Shown: positions 23,876 through 32,384, counted from the first letter of the stretch. The stretch: 59,706 bases of DNA from Pseudomonas vlassakiae (GCF_014269035.2 NZ_JABWRP020000026.1:1-59706); one strand, 5' to 3'. Numbers and translations: made by a program. The notes: a model not told the origin generated them from the letters alone.

Positions 23876-24505
23876 TCAAAGACTGATGCCCACGTCGAAG
23901 ACAATGCTGCGCCCCAGGTTGCCACGCAGAAAGTCCGGCGCGTCGGGGTGGGCGAACAGCACGCGGGCGAACGTCGGCCCGACCAGCGACAGCGAGCGCC
24001 AGCCCTGGCGCAGGTATTCGGTGGGCGGTGGAAAATGGGTATTGAGGTCGAGCACTTCGCGCTTGAGGCTGGCAAAGGCGATGATGTCCAGCTCGCCCAG
24101 GTCCAGCCCGCGCTCACGGTAGTTGTGCGCCTTCTTGCGCAGGGTTGGCGCCAGGCGCCCGAGCAGCTCGGCGGCGGCGATGCGCCGGGGGCGGGCTTCG
24201 CGGCGCACCAACTGTGCCAGGGAAAAGGCACTGCGCCGGCGTTGCAGTTCCTCACGCCACTCGTCGTTGAGGCGGCGGCCTTCGTCGAGCACGAAGAACA
24301 CCTCGAAGGCCGCATCGCGGAACAGCACATCCGGTGGCTCCTGGCCGGCCGGGGTAAAGTCCTCGCTGCGGTAGGGGATGTTCAGCCCTTGCAGCAGGCG
24401 CTGGCACACCCAGCGCTCCCGCTCCCACTTGCGGGCGTTGGAGAGAAAGGCATTGGCTTGTTCGGCCTGGATGGTAAGCAGGCGCAGGTAATCTGAGTCA
24501 TCCAT
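23876..24505 (-). CDS. DUF1780 family protein
   Basis: A 209-residue soluble protein starting MDDSDYLRLLTIQAEQANAF. It is rich in charged residues and has no signal peptide or membrane helix. I recognise it as the DUF1780 family of Pseudomonas and relatives, of unknown function. It is a single gene divergent from the CbiM-like permease. Confidence 0.78.
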   Translation of the reverse strand: MDDSDYLRLLTIQAEQANAFLSNARKWERERWVCQRLLQGLNIPYRSEDFTPAGQEPPDVLFRDAAFEVFFVLDEGRRLNDEWREELQRRRSAFSLAQLVRREARPRRIAAAELLGRLAPTLRKKAHNYRERGLDLGELDIIAFASLKREVLDLNTHFPPPTEYLRQGWRSLSLVGPTFARVLFAHPDAPDFLRGNLGRSIVFDVGISL

Positions 24506-24591
24506 GGGAACAAGCTTAGCCGCTAATCGATGACGGTAAGATGCTGTTTGTGCGTAGGAAACGGGGCAGGGTGTAGACTCAGCTTGTCCAC

Positions 24592-25299
24592 ATGGCCGAA
24601 AGGGATATGTTCCAGGTGATCAGCGCGCAGGTTTTATCCACAACCAGCCTTGCCGTGGGTTGGCTGGGTTACGTGCCCTTGCTGATCTGGGCCGCCAGCC
24701 GTACACGCTGGGTGGAACTGGTGACCGACCGGCGCCGTCAGCACCTTTTGTTTGGCACGGTGTTCTGCCTGTTCGCGCTGTGGCTGGTCCGGCGCGATTT
24801 CGACACGGGTGTGTCTTACCACTTCATCGGCATGACGGCAGTGACCTTGCTGCTGGACTGGCCGCTGGCCGTTCTGGGCGGTTTCCTCGCCCAGTTGGGG
24901 TTGCTGGCGCTGGGGCGGCAGGACCTTGCGGCGCTTGGGGTCAACGGTTTGCTGCTGGTGGGCTTGCCGGTGCTGATCACCGAAGTGTGCGCGATCCTGG
25001 TGGAGCGGGCGCAGCCGCGAAACCTGTTCGTTTACATCTTCTGTTCGGGGTTCTTTCCCGCTGCGCTGACGGTGCTGATTTGCGTGCCGGTGGCGTTGGC
25101 GGTGTTATGGCTGGATGGTCGCTTTGCGATGCCGGAGTGGCTCAGCGATTTTATCGGCTACCTGTGGCTGATGATATTCCCGGAGGCGTTCATCAACGGC
25201 ATGGTGATCAGTGCGCTGGTGGTGTTCTGCCCGGAATGGCTGGAGACGTTCAACCGCACCCGGTATCTGCAGGCGCCGTGGAAGGATGATGAGCGCTGA
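24592..25299 (+). CDS. CbiM-like energy-coupling factor permease
   Basis: A 235-residue membrane protein with about six hydrophobic segments, resembling the CbiM/energy-coupling factor permease family (S components for metal ions such as cobalt or nickel). No ATPase or T-component genes lie nearby, so it would need distant partners or act alone. The start is uncertain: ATG 24592 has no clear ribosome site, and the in-frame ATG 24607 has AAAGGG very close (two bases). Substrate unknown. Confidence 0.7.
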   Translation: MAERDMFQVISAQVLSTTSLAVGWLGYVPLLIWAASRTRWVELVTDRRRQHLLFGTVFCLFALWLVRRDFDTGVSYHFIGMTAVTLLLDWPLAVLGGFLAQLGLLALGRQDLAALGVNGLLLVGLPVLITEVCAILVERAQPRNLFVYIFCSGFFPAALTVLICVPVALAVLWLDGRFAMPEWLSDFIGYLWLMIFPEAFINGMVISALVVFCPEWLETFNRTRYLQAPWKDDER

Positions 25300-25318
25300 G
25301 AATTGAATTGGCAGTGCC

Positions 25319-25350
25319 GGCCTCTTCGCGGGCGCGCCAGCGAAGAGGCC
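25319..25350. repeat. hairpin between convergent genes (REP-like)
   Basis: Perfect 11-base inverted repeat GGCCTCTTCGC / GCGAAGAGGCC around a ten-base loop, between the permease gene and yacG. The same GCGAAGAGGCC arm occurs in REP elements at 21330 and 47815. Confidence 0.7.
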
Positions 25351-25372
25351 AGTGCAGCCGCCGAGAATCAGA

Positions 25373-25573
25373 TCAGTGCCGCGGCTCCAGCTCCCCGGAA
25401 AACAGCTCATCCTCGGCATCCGGCGCCACCGGAATCTTGTGTTCCTCGGCCGCCCAGGCGCCCAGGTCGATCAGCTTGCAGCGATCGGAACAGAACGGCC
25501 GGTATGCATTCTTCTCGTTCCATTCCACAGGTGCGCCACAGGTCGGGCAATCGACGGTCAATGGCTGGCTCAT
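25373..25573 (-). CDS. yacG: DNA gyrase inhibitor YacG
   Basis: A 66-residue zinc-finger protein. The four zinc cysteines are visible as CPTCG near residue 9 and FCSDRCKLIDLGAWAAE near residue 28, the YacG signature. In E. coli it binds and inhibits DNA gyrase. The start overlaps the end of coaE, part of the pilC-pilD-coaE-yacG unit common in Pseudomonas. Confidence 0.94.
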   Translation of the reverse strand: MSQPLTVDCPTCGAPVEWNEKNAYRPFCSDRCKLIDLGAWAAEEHKIPVAPDAEDELFSGELEPRH

Positions 25574-26193
25574 GGCTGGCCTCCTCGTAAAGTCAGGTAA
25601 AAATGGTGCAGGCGGTCAATCTGCTCATGCAGTGCGGCGAGGTCGCCATCATTGACCACCACATCGTCGGCATGGCCCAGGCGCTCCTCACGGGCCAGCT
25701 GGGCCTTGAGAATGGCCTGTACCTGCTCAGGGCTGGTGTTGTCACGCGCCAGGGTGCGCGCCACTTGCAGCTCCTGCGGCACATCGATCACCAGCACGCG
25801 CTGGACCTTCTGGTACTGGCCCGACTCGATCAGCAACGGCGACACATACACCGCATAGGGCGACTCGGCCTTGGCCAGGTAACTGAAGATCTCTTGGCCG
25901 ATCAGCGGGTGTAGCAGTTGCTCCAGCCACTTGCGCTGGGCCGGGTCGGCGAAGATCAGCTGGCGCAACGCTGCGCGGTCCAGCTGGCCATCATCCAGCA
26001 GCACACCGGTGCCGAAGCGCTCGACGATGCTCGCCAGTGCCGGGCGACCGGGTTCGACCACCCAGCGCGCTGCCTGGTCGGCGTCGACCAGGTGCACGCC
26101 AAGTTCGACGAAGCGCTCGGCGGCGGCACTCTTGCCGCTGCCGATGCCGCCGGTCAGCCCGAGAATCCAGGGGGTGAAGGCCTTGGTGGTCAT
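25570..26193 (-). CDS. coaE: dephospho-CoA kinase
   Basis: A 207-residue P-loop kinase for the last step of coenzyme A synthesis. Walker A GLTGGIGSGKS is at about residues 13-23, and DADQAARWVVEPG near residue 38 matches the family. ATG 26193 overlaps the pilD stop (ATGA), preferable to a GTG one codon upstream. Confidence 0.95.
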   Translation of the reverse strand: MTTKAFTPWILGLTGGIGSGKSAAAERFVELGVHLVDADQAARWVVEPGRPALASIVERFGTGVLLDDGQLDRAALRQLIFADPAQRKWLEQLLHPLIGQEIFSYLAKAESPYAVYVSPLLIESGQYQKVQRVLVIDVPQELQVARTLARDNTSPEQVQAILKAQLAREERLGHADDVVVNDGDLAALHEQIDRLHHFYLTLRGGQP

Positions 26194-27059
26194 CACATTC
26201 CAAACAGTTGCAGGTAGAAGGCGTACATTTCATCACCCCAGAGCACAGCAATCCACCCCGCAATGGCCAGATAAGGGCCAAAGGGTATCGCCGTGCCGAC
26301 GGATTGCCTGCGCACGCGTAGCAGGCACAGGCCCGCCACCACGCCGATGACCGATGACAGCAGCAAGGTCAACGGCAATACCTGCCAGCCGCCCCAGGCA
26401 CCGATCAGCGCCAGCAGCTTGAAGTCGCCATAGCCCATGCCCTCCTTGCCGGTGATCAGCTTGAACACCCAGTACACCGACCACAGGCTCAGGTACCCCG
26501 CCACTGCGCCCCACAATGCGGCGGGCAACGGCATCACGGTGTCGAAGGCATTGACGATCAAGCCCAGCCACAGCGTTGGCAGCACGATGACATCGGGCAG
26601 GATCTGCTGGTCATGGTCGATCAGGCTCAGTGCCAGCAGGCTCCAGGTCAACAGCAGCAGGGCCAGCGCCTCGATGCCAGCGCCGGAGTGCCAGGCCACC
26701 ACCATCGATAACAGCGCACAGGCCAACTCGACCAATGGATAACGCGCACTGATCGGCTGCTTGCAGGCCGAGCAGCGTCCGCGCAATGCCAGGTAACTCA
26801 GCAGCGGGATGTTCTCCCAGGCGCGGATCGCGTGCCCGCAGTGCGGGCAGTGGGAGGCGGGGAGGGACAGATTGAAGCGCTGGTATTCGGTGGTCGGCAG
26901 GCCCAATGCTTCCTGCGCCTCACGCTGCCATTGGCGCTCCAGCATGATCGGCAAGCGATGCACCACCACGTTGAGGAAGCTGCCCACCAGCAGGCCGAGC
27001 ACAGCCGCCAGGGTGATGAAGTAGGCCGGCTGCTCGGCCAGCAAAGTCCATGAAGTCAT
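26193..27059 (-). CDS. pilD: prepilin peptidase / N-methyltransferase PilD
   Basis: A 288-residue polytopic membrane aspartyl protease. The cytoplasmic zinc domain has two CxxC pairs (CPHCGHAIRAWENIPLLSYL near residue 71 and RCSACKQP near 96). The catalytic aspartates lie in SLIDHDQQILPD near 147 and GKEGMGYGDFKLL (GxGD) near 208. PilD cuts and N-methylates prepilins, so its substrates should include PilA at 28487 and the minor pilins at 11637-13916. It sits between pilC and coaE. Confidence 0.95.
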   Translation of the reverse strand: MTSWTLLAEQPAYFITLAAVLGLLVGSFLNVVVHRLPIMLERQWQREAQEALGLPTTEYQRFNLSLPASHCPHCGHAIRAWENIPLLSYLALRGRCSACKQPISARYPLVELACALLSMVVAWHSGAGIEALALLLLTWSLLALSLIDHDQQILPDVIVLPTLWLGLIVNAFDTVMPLPAALWGAVAGYLSLWSVYWVFKLITGKEGMGYGDFKLLALIGAWGGWQVLPLTLLLSSVIGVVAGLCLLRVRRQSVGTAIPFGPYLAIAGWIAVLWGDEMYAFYLQLFGM

Positions 27060-27061
27060 GT

Positions 27062-28270
27062 TCAGATCAAGCTACCCAACTGGAAGATCGGCAGGTACAT
27101 CGCCACCACCAGGCCACCGACCAGCAAGCCCAGGATCAGCACGATGGCCGGCTCCAGCAGGCTGGTCAACTGGTCCAGCGTCTGGCTGACCTGTTCCTCG
27201 TAATGGCTGGCGGACTTATCCAGCATCTGGTCCAGCGTGCCGCTGGCTTCACCGATGGCGGTGAGTTGTACCAACAACGGCGGAAACAGCGGTTCATTAC
27301 CCATTGCCTGATTCAGCGCCTGCCCGTTGGCCATGCCCTGGCGCAAGCGCTGCACCGCCTGCTCGTGCAGGTCATCGCCACAGGCCTTGGCCACGGTGAC
27401 CAGCGCATCCAGCAACGGCACCCCCGCAGCATAGGACGTGGCCAGGGTACGAGCGAAGCGCGCCAGGGCCGCCTGGCTCAACAGCCTGCCGAACAAAGGC
27501 AGGCGCAAAGCCTGTGCAGTTATCCACAAGCGGGCTGGCGCATGCTTCTGATACAGCCGGGTCACGGCGAAGCCCAGGCCAAGCGCGGTTATCAACAGCA
27601 ACGGCGCATAGCGCCCCAGCCCTGTGGACAAGTCGATCACCCACTGCGTGAACGCCGGCAGCGCGGCATCGAAACCGGCGAACAGGCTCTCGAAACGAGG
27701 AATCACCTCCAGCAACAACACCGCCGAAACCCCCAACCCGGTCAGCAACAGCAGCAACGGATAGAGCATCGCCTTGCGTACTCGCTTACGCAGCATCTGG
27801 CGTTGCTCCAGCATCCCCGCCAGTTTTTCCAGCTGCCGATCAAGCGTACCGGACTGCTCGCCCACACGAATCAGGTTGCAGTACAACCCATCGAACCACG
27901 CCGGATGGCGCTGCAGCGCATCCGCCAGCCCCAGGCCCGAGGCCACATCCCGTTTCAATTTATCCAGTAACGCTGCCTGCCCCGCACTGCAGCCGCTGCG
28001 CCCCATCACCTCGAAGGCCTGCAGTAGCGGCACCCCGGCCTTGAGCAAGGTCGCCAGCTGCCGACTGAAGCCCGCCGGGTCGGTCTTATCCCGAGCTTTC
28101 GGCAAACGCCATTCAAACCCGCCAGCCGCCCGCAGGCTGAGCACGTGGATGCCCTGGCGCTGCAAGCCGGCCCGCGCATAGGCCGGGCTGCGCCCGCTGA
28201 CCTGGCCGCTGACTGCGGCGCCATTGGCATCCGTGCCGCGCCAGGTGTAGAGGTGTGTAGATGGGTTCAT
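27062..28270 (-). CDS. pilC: type IV pilus inner membrane platform protein PilC
   Basis: A 402-residue protein with two GspF/T2SSF domains: the first includes FSRQLATLLKAGVPLLQAFE near residue 68, the second ALARFARTLATSYAAGVPLLDAL near 275. Three hydrophobic segments follow the usual pattern. It is the platform that couples the assembly ATPase to pilin polymerisation. Start 28270 is preceded by AAAGGA at good spacing. PilB, the extension ATPase that normally sits between pilA and pilC, is absent; pilA lies directly across a 216-base gap. Confidence 0.94.
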   Translation of the reverse strand: MNPSTHLYTWRGTDANGAAVSGQVSGRSPAYARAGLQRQGIHVLSLRAAGGFEWRLPKARDKTDPAGFSRQLATLLKAGVPLLQAFEVMGRSGCSAGQAALLDKLKRDVASGLGLADALQRHPAWFDGLYCNLIRVGEQSGTLDRQLEKLAGMLEQRQMLRKRVRKAMLYPLLLLLTGLGVSAVLLLEVIPRFESLFAGFDAALPAFTQWVIDLSTGLGRYAPLLLITALGLGFAVTRLYQKHAPARLWITAQALRLPLFGRLLSQAALARFARTLATSYAAGVPLLDALVTVAKACGDDLHEQAVQRLRQGMANGQALNQAMGNEPLFPPLLVQLTAIGEASGTLDQMLDKSASHYEEQVSQTLDQLTSLLEPAIVLILGLLVGGLVVAMYLPIFQLGSLI

Positions 28271-28486
28271 TGCAAAGGTCCTTTTCGGCTCGTGCGACAA
28301 GCCTGGAAACAGCTTGCCGCGTCCATGAGCGGGCGTGCGTCGGTGATGCTCACTAGAGTAGTTCAGCGAAGATGACGCCCTGGCAGGCAGGGGTGACAAA
28401 AGGTGTCTGTTCAGGCCTACTGCGCCGCTGCCAGCTGGGGGCGAGCCTGACCTCCACCAGTACACGTATCAAAAAGGAAATCGTTC

Positions 28487-28897
28487 ATGAAAGGGCAACG
28501 CGGTATCACCCTGATCGAACTGATGATCGTCGTCGCGATCATCGGCATTCTGGCGACCATTGCCATCCCGATGTACACCAACCACCAGTCCCGCACCAAG
28601 GCTGCAGCCGGGTTGCTGGAGATCAGCGCGCTGAAGACGGCGATGGAGCTGCGCTTGAATGAAGGCAAGGATGTGGGGAGTGTGGCTGAGTTGGGTGGCC
28701 AGCCGGCTACGGCGAACTGTGCGATTACGGTCAGCAGCAAGGCGGCGGACGGAACTGGGACGATTGCATGCACCTTGGTTGATGCACCGGCCAATGTGGT
28801 GGGCAAGAGCCTGACCCTGACCCGCTCGCCTGCTGGTTGGGCCTGCACTACCAACATTGAGGGAGACCTTGCGCCGAAGGGCTGCAAAGCGTCCTGA
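28487..28897 (+). CDS. pilA: type IV major pilin PilA
   Basis: A 136-residue type IVa pilin. The leader MKGQRG is cleaved before ITLIELMIVVAIIGILATIA, with Glu5 present and Ile instead of Phe at mature position 1. Four cysteines occur in the C-terminal half (near residues 83, 98, 122 and 134), the last two placed like the disulfide-bonded D-loop. It is divergent from pilC and followed by a tRNA-Thr gene. AAAAAGGAAA upstream supplies the ribosome site. Confidence 0.93.
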   Translation: MKGQRGITLIELMIVVAIIGILATIAIPMYTNHQSRTKAAAGLLEISALKTAMELRLNEGKDVGSVAELGGQPATANCAITVSSKAADGTGTIACTLVDAPANVVGKSLTLTRSPAGWACTTNIEGDLAPKGCKAS

Positions 28898-28967
28898 GGG
28901 AAGGGGAATAAAGCCGGGGAAACAGGGGTTTACGCGGCGGGTGCGGCAGTGGTACGTTGCGCTACAC

Positions 28968-29043
28968 GCCGGTGTAGCTCAGTCGGTAGAGCAGCGCACT
29001 CGTAACGCGAAGGTCGCAGGTTCGATTCCTGTCTCCGGCACCA
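28968..29043 (+). tRNA. tRNA-Thr (CGT)
   Basis: A 76-base cloverleaf with encoded CCA. Anticodon CGT in the loop of GCGCACTCGTAACGCG. Acceptor GCCGGTG pairs with CTCCGGC except for a T6:T67 mismatch. It marks the boundary between the pil genes and the accessory segment to its right. Confidence 0.94.
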
Positions 29044-29050
29044 TATATCA

Positions 29051-29077
29051 AGGCTTGCAGCGATGCAGGCCTTTTTG
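29051..29077 (+). terminator. terminator after tRNA-Thr
   Basis: Nine-base stem AGGCTTGCA/TGCAGGCCT (one G-T pair) with loop GCGA and a T run, eight bases after the tRNA. Confidence 0.85.
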
Positions 29078-29336
29078 TGCTTTGAAAAAAGTCGTGCACA
29101 TTCCGGATGCTGAAACAAATTGCCGAAAATGGGTGGTTTGACCTTTCAGGGCAAATCTTCGAGAATGTTCGGCGAGGACTGCAAACGCGCATTTTTGGGC
29201 ATGGCTTGCCAGTAATTGGCCCCCCGAATCTGGCAGCAGTGAAACTGGTACTCACTGACGTAGGGACAGTCGATAGGCCCCACCATACGGCCGATGATTC
29301 GACTGGGTTCTGAACTGATGGATCTAGATCCGGAAA
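29078..29336. other. non-coding stretch right of tRNA-Thr
   Basis: I see no convincing gene, repeat of the tRNA 3' end or promoter here. Base composition is lower in GC than the neighbours, and short open frames on both strands have no recognisable sequence. It may be decayed accessory DNA. Confidence 0.4.
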
Positions 29337-29893
29337 CTAAAGAATCGCTGCGACTACAGCCTCATTAACATCCGAAGGCGACTCCGAAAGGGTCGCCTTT
29401 TCTTTTGCCCAGTCGATGGTGATTTCACCAACTTTGGTACCGCGTGGAGTGGGTTGGGGCGTCCAGGTCACCACGGAATAGTGGAATCCGAGCACCCGAT
29501 CACCTTCGCGGGGCTCCAGCGTGAGCGTGCCGTCTACTGTTCGCAGCAGCGTGATGCGCTTTTTTGCAGCCGAAGGATGGTTGGCATCGTGATAGATCTC
29601 GGTGCCTAAGGCCATGAGGGAGGCAATAAAAGCAGCCAGGTGGTCAGGGCTATTAATCCCCCGCTTGCGGAGAAACGCTTTTTACCGTGCCAGATGTGCA
29701 GTATGCCATGACCGCTGGCATGGCCGCCCTTCGCCTGAAAGTGCAGGCCGACTTTGACGTAGACCCTACCCTCGGCAAGATTGAGGTTCATGGCAGAAAT
29801 GGGTGGGATCACGCCAAAGGCTGTGCCGCCTGTGGGGTGCTCTACCAATTCGGCGGGTTTCATCTTGAAAATGGGGGATGGGGTGGTGACCAC
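29337..29893 (-). pseudogene. frameshifted gene of unknown function (two frames joined at A5G)
   Basis: Two overlapping minus-strand frames make one sensible protein. Frame 1 starts GTG 29893 with AAAGGAG five bases upstream and reads through ILHIWHGKK near 29685. A shift of one base back then gives AFLRKRGINSPDHLAAFIAS, followed by MALGTEIYHDANHPSAAKK and on to the end at 29337, for about 185 residues. The junction is GGT AAA AAG CG; one extra A would restore one frame. Unshifted, frame 1 ends after 95 residues. The joined sequence has a GHGILHIWHGK motif and a following segment with GTEIY that faintly resembles small bacterial nuclease/toxin folds, but I cannot assign a family. It could be a pseudogene, a sequencing error or a programmed shift. 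Confidence 0.65.
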
Positions 29894-30034
29894 GGCCGCT
29901 CCTTTGCTGGCCGCTATGGTAAGAAATGTTCGGCTGGTTTTCCGTGGAGAACAGTTGCCGGGTGTTTCTCGCTACGTGATGCTGCACTCTGAGTTCCAGT
30001 TGTTGCCCGATCTCTTTTCTGGCAGTTAACGCGA

Positions 30035-30078
30035 TCTCTGTGGGAGCGGGTTCACCCGCGAACACGGCGAAGCCCGTG
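30035..30078. repeat. REP element
   Basis: CTGTGGGAGCGGGTTCACCC then GCGAACACGG, the canonical P. putida-type REP core, followed by a small CGGC/GCCCG arm. It lies between the frameshifted gene and the AraC regulator. Confidence 0.8.
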
Positions 30079-30196
30079 CCATCCACGTCCACACAAGGCC
30101 AAAGCATCCGTCCCTTCAAGTCCTCAACCCGACAACCACGCCAGTCCCACAGCATCAGGTATGAGATGATCCCCCCGGTATGGCAGGAGGCGGTCG

Positions 30197-31006
30197 ATGG
30201 CAGACCACGTTGATTACAAACGCAACAGCGATATCCCCGGGCTGGTGCTGAGCGAGGCGCGTTTCTCGAGCTTTCGTTTCGGGCGTCACTACCATCTGGA
30301 TTTCCACGTCGGCTTGATCACCGATGGCGTGCAACGCCAGGTACTCAATGGTGAGACGACGTTGCTGTCGCCGGGCACCATCCAGTTGATGCCACCCGGC
30401 GAAATCCACGATGGCATCAGCGCAGGCGACGACGCTTACACGCTCAAGACCTTTCGCGTATCCGCTGACCTGTTGCGCAGCGTGACCGAAGAGCTTACGG
30501 GCCGTGACCAGTTTTCCGCCCTGGGTGGCGCGCTGTTGCAGGATGCCAGCCTCGCCACCCAGCTTTCCCGGCTGCACGACGCGCTTGCAGCAGGGCTGCC
30601 TACCGACCCGCTGTTCGTCGATGCTCAATGGCTCATGCTGCTCGGGCGGCTGTTCGCCCAGGCGCGGATGGTCAAGCCGCAGTTCGTGAAGGGCACGCTT
30701 TCGAGCGTGCAGTGGCACCGTGTGCGGGACTACTGCAACGAACACCTCGCCGACAAGATAACCCTCGAAGCCCTGGCTGCGTTGTGCGACCTGGAGCGTT
30801 TTCAGTTCCTCAAGCTGTTCAAGCAAACGGTCGGCATGACGCCACATGCCTGGCTGGTACGTTTGCGCCTGGAGCGCGCCTGTGTGCTGCTGAGCCATAC
30901 CCAGTGGGAATTGACCAGGGTCGCGCAAGAGGTGGGTTTCTACGACCAGAGCCACTTCAACCGTGCCTTCAAGCAAGCCTTCGGGGTTGCGCCGTCTCGT
31001 TACTGA
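30197..31006 (+). CDS. AraC-family transcriptional regulator
   Basis: A 269-residue regulator. The N-terminal half is a cupin-like ligand domain (FGRHYHLDFHVGLITDG near residue 29; GTIQLMPPGEIHDG near 61); the C-terminal 100 residues hold two helix-turn-helix motifs, with ITLEALAALCDLERFQFLKLF near 191 and LTRVAQEVGFYDQSHFNRAF near 238. The same-strand AlaX and LysE genes follow within about 100 bases, so it probably controls them. Many AraC-type activators of this layout control amino acid exporters. A GGCAGGAGG site precedes the ATG. Confidence 0.9.
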   Translation: MADHVDYKRNSDIPGLVLSEARFSSFRFGRHYHLDFHVGLITDGVQRQVLNGETTLLSPGTIQLMPPGEIHDGISAGDDAYTLKTFRVSADLLRSVTEELTGRDQFSALGGALLQDASLATQLSRLHDALAAGLPTDPLFVDAQWLMLLGRLFAQARMVKPQFVKGTLSSVQWHRVRDYCNEHLADKITLEALAALCDLERFQFLKLFKQTVGMTPHAWLVRLRLERACVLLSHTQWELTRVAQEVGFYDQSHFNRAFKQAFGVAPSRY

Positions 31007-31108
31007 TCGCGGTTGCCCATCAATTTTTTACAAGTGCGCGAAGTCCTCGCCCTTTAGCCTTGAGTCTTGATCGGGCGTTGCCCCGGAAGGAACCAAGGAT
31101 TTAGATCG

Positions 31109-31741
31109 ATGACGCAACGGGCGTACTACACCAGCGATGAGTTGACCTTGAACACGCACGTGGTGCGTTGCACGCCGACGGAGGATGGACGGTTCCGGGT
31201 CGACCTGGCCGAAACCCTCTTTCACCCCCAGGGCGGCGGGCAGCTGGCGGATCAGGGAACCATCGCGGGTATCCGGGTAGAGGAAGTGCTCAATATCGAG
31301 GGCGATGTGGCGCATGTCGTCGGGCAACCCGTGCCCGTGGGCAGCGTCGAGATTGCCATCTCGCCCGAGGTGCGTGCGCTGCATGCTCGCCTGCATTCCG
31401 CCGGTCACCTGATTGCTTGTGTCGGGCAGAACTTGGGCTGGCTTCCCAGTAAAGGCCACCACTGGCCGGGGGAGTCTCGGGTGGTTTTCGAGCGCCAGGT
31501 CGGTTGCGAGCCGCTGACGGCCGAAGGTATCGAGGCGGGGGTGAACGCGCTGATCGAGCGTGACCTGCCGCGTGAGTTGATCGACCAGGACGGTGTTCGC
31601 TCAGTGCGCTTCGGCACTTTGCCGATGCACGGTTGCGGCGGCACGCATGTCACCTCGACGGGCTTGGTCGGGCCGATCAAGGTGCTCAAGCTCAAAGAGA
31701 AGAAAGGCCTGCTGTCGGTGCATTACGACGTAGCTCGATAG
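31109..31741 (+). CDS. alanyl-tRNA editing protein, AlaX type
   Basis: A 210-residue stand-alone tRNA-editing protein related to the AlaRS editing domain. It has FHPQGGGQLADQGTI near residue 34, the HxxxH metal motif HSAGH near 94, and CxxxH in MHGCGGTH near 177. These proteins hydrolyse mischarged Ser- or Gly-tRNA(Ala), or related errors, in trans. The start MTQRAYYT at 31109 follows a weak AAGGA site. The LysE gene begins 25 bases after its stop, so the two are probably cotranscribed. Confidence 0.9.
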   Translation: MTQRAYYTSDELTLNTHVVRCTPTEDGRFRVDLAETLFHPQGGGQLADQGTIAGIRVEEVLNIEGDVAHVVGQPVPVGSVEIAISPEVRALHARLHSAGHLIACVGQNLGWLPSKGHHWPGESRVVFERQVGCEPLTAEGIEAGVNALIERDLPRELIDQDGVRSVRFGTLPMHGCGGTHVTSTGLVGPIKVLKLKEKKGLLSVHYDVAR

Positions 31742-31766
31742 ACAACGAAGTCACTGGAGGCATCAC

Positions 31767-32384
31767 GTGGACTACGTTCCCCAACTTCTGACCATTGCCG
31801 CCGTCATGCTCCTCGCCTGCGTCAGCCCAGGCCCCGATTTCATTGCCGTCACGTCCAACGCCCTGGTGAGCCGCAGCCGAGGGATAGGTGTTGCAGTGGG
31901 CACCAGCGCAGGCATCGCCATCTGGGCGGTGCTGGCGATTGTCGGCCTGGGTGTCTTGCTGAGCACAGTGGCCTGGTTGTATGACGCGATTCGGGTAGTG
32001 GGCGCGGGCTATCTGATCTACATGGGCATCAAAATGCTGCTCGGCGCGCGGCGGCCTTATGCAGCCCTCGAAATCCGCACGACGCAAAACACCACCACGG
32101 CAGCACCCCGCGTCGGGTTGCTGGTGTCTGCCACGAATCCCAAGGCCGCGGCGTTCTTCAGCAGCTTTTTCATCACCGTGCTGCCGGCACACGCCCCGGG
32201 CTGGGTGATGGCTGCTGCCGTGGTGGTGGTCACGCTTGTTGCGTTTGCCTGGTTTTCCACGCTGGCATTGATGTTTTCCACGGCTCGGGTGCGGGCGTTA
32301 TACACGAAGGTGCGTCGGCCGATCGATGCGGCAATGGGCGCGGTACTGGTGGGGCTTGGCTTGCGGCTGGCGCTGGTGCGATAA
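31767..32384 (+). CDS. LysE-family amino acid exporter
   Basis: A 205-residue membrane protein with about six helices. It begins MDYVPQLLTIAAVMLLACVSPGPDF; the SPGPDF motif near residue 19 and the GYLIYMGIKMLLGA segment near 76 are typical of LysE/RhtB exporters. It starts with GTG 31767, preceded by CTGGAGG at six bases. Located directly after AlaX and an AraC regulator; substrate unknown, but neighbours suggest a small neutral amino acid or analogue. Confidence 0.92.
   Translation: MDYVPQLLTIAAVMLLACVSPGPDFIAVTSNALVSRSRGIGVAVGTSAGIAIWAVLAIVGLGVLLSTVAWLYDAIRVVGAGYLIYMGIKMLLGARRPYAALEIRTTQNTTTAAPRVGLLVSATNPKAAAFFSSFFITVLPAHAPGWVMAAAVVVVTLVAFAWFSTLALMFSTARVRALYTKVRRPIDAAMGAVLVGLGLRLALVR

Noticed and set aside
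28968..29336. tRNA-Thr as the attachment site of an integrated element
   Set aside because: No integrase gene and no repeated copy of the tRNA 3' end were seen in the window.
29665..29695. Certain programmed -1 frameshift at 29680
   Set aside because: The slippery heptamer is imperfect (T AAA AAG) and I could not identify a downstream pseudoknot. Kept only as a hypothesis beside simple gene decay or sequencing error.
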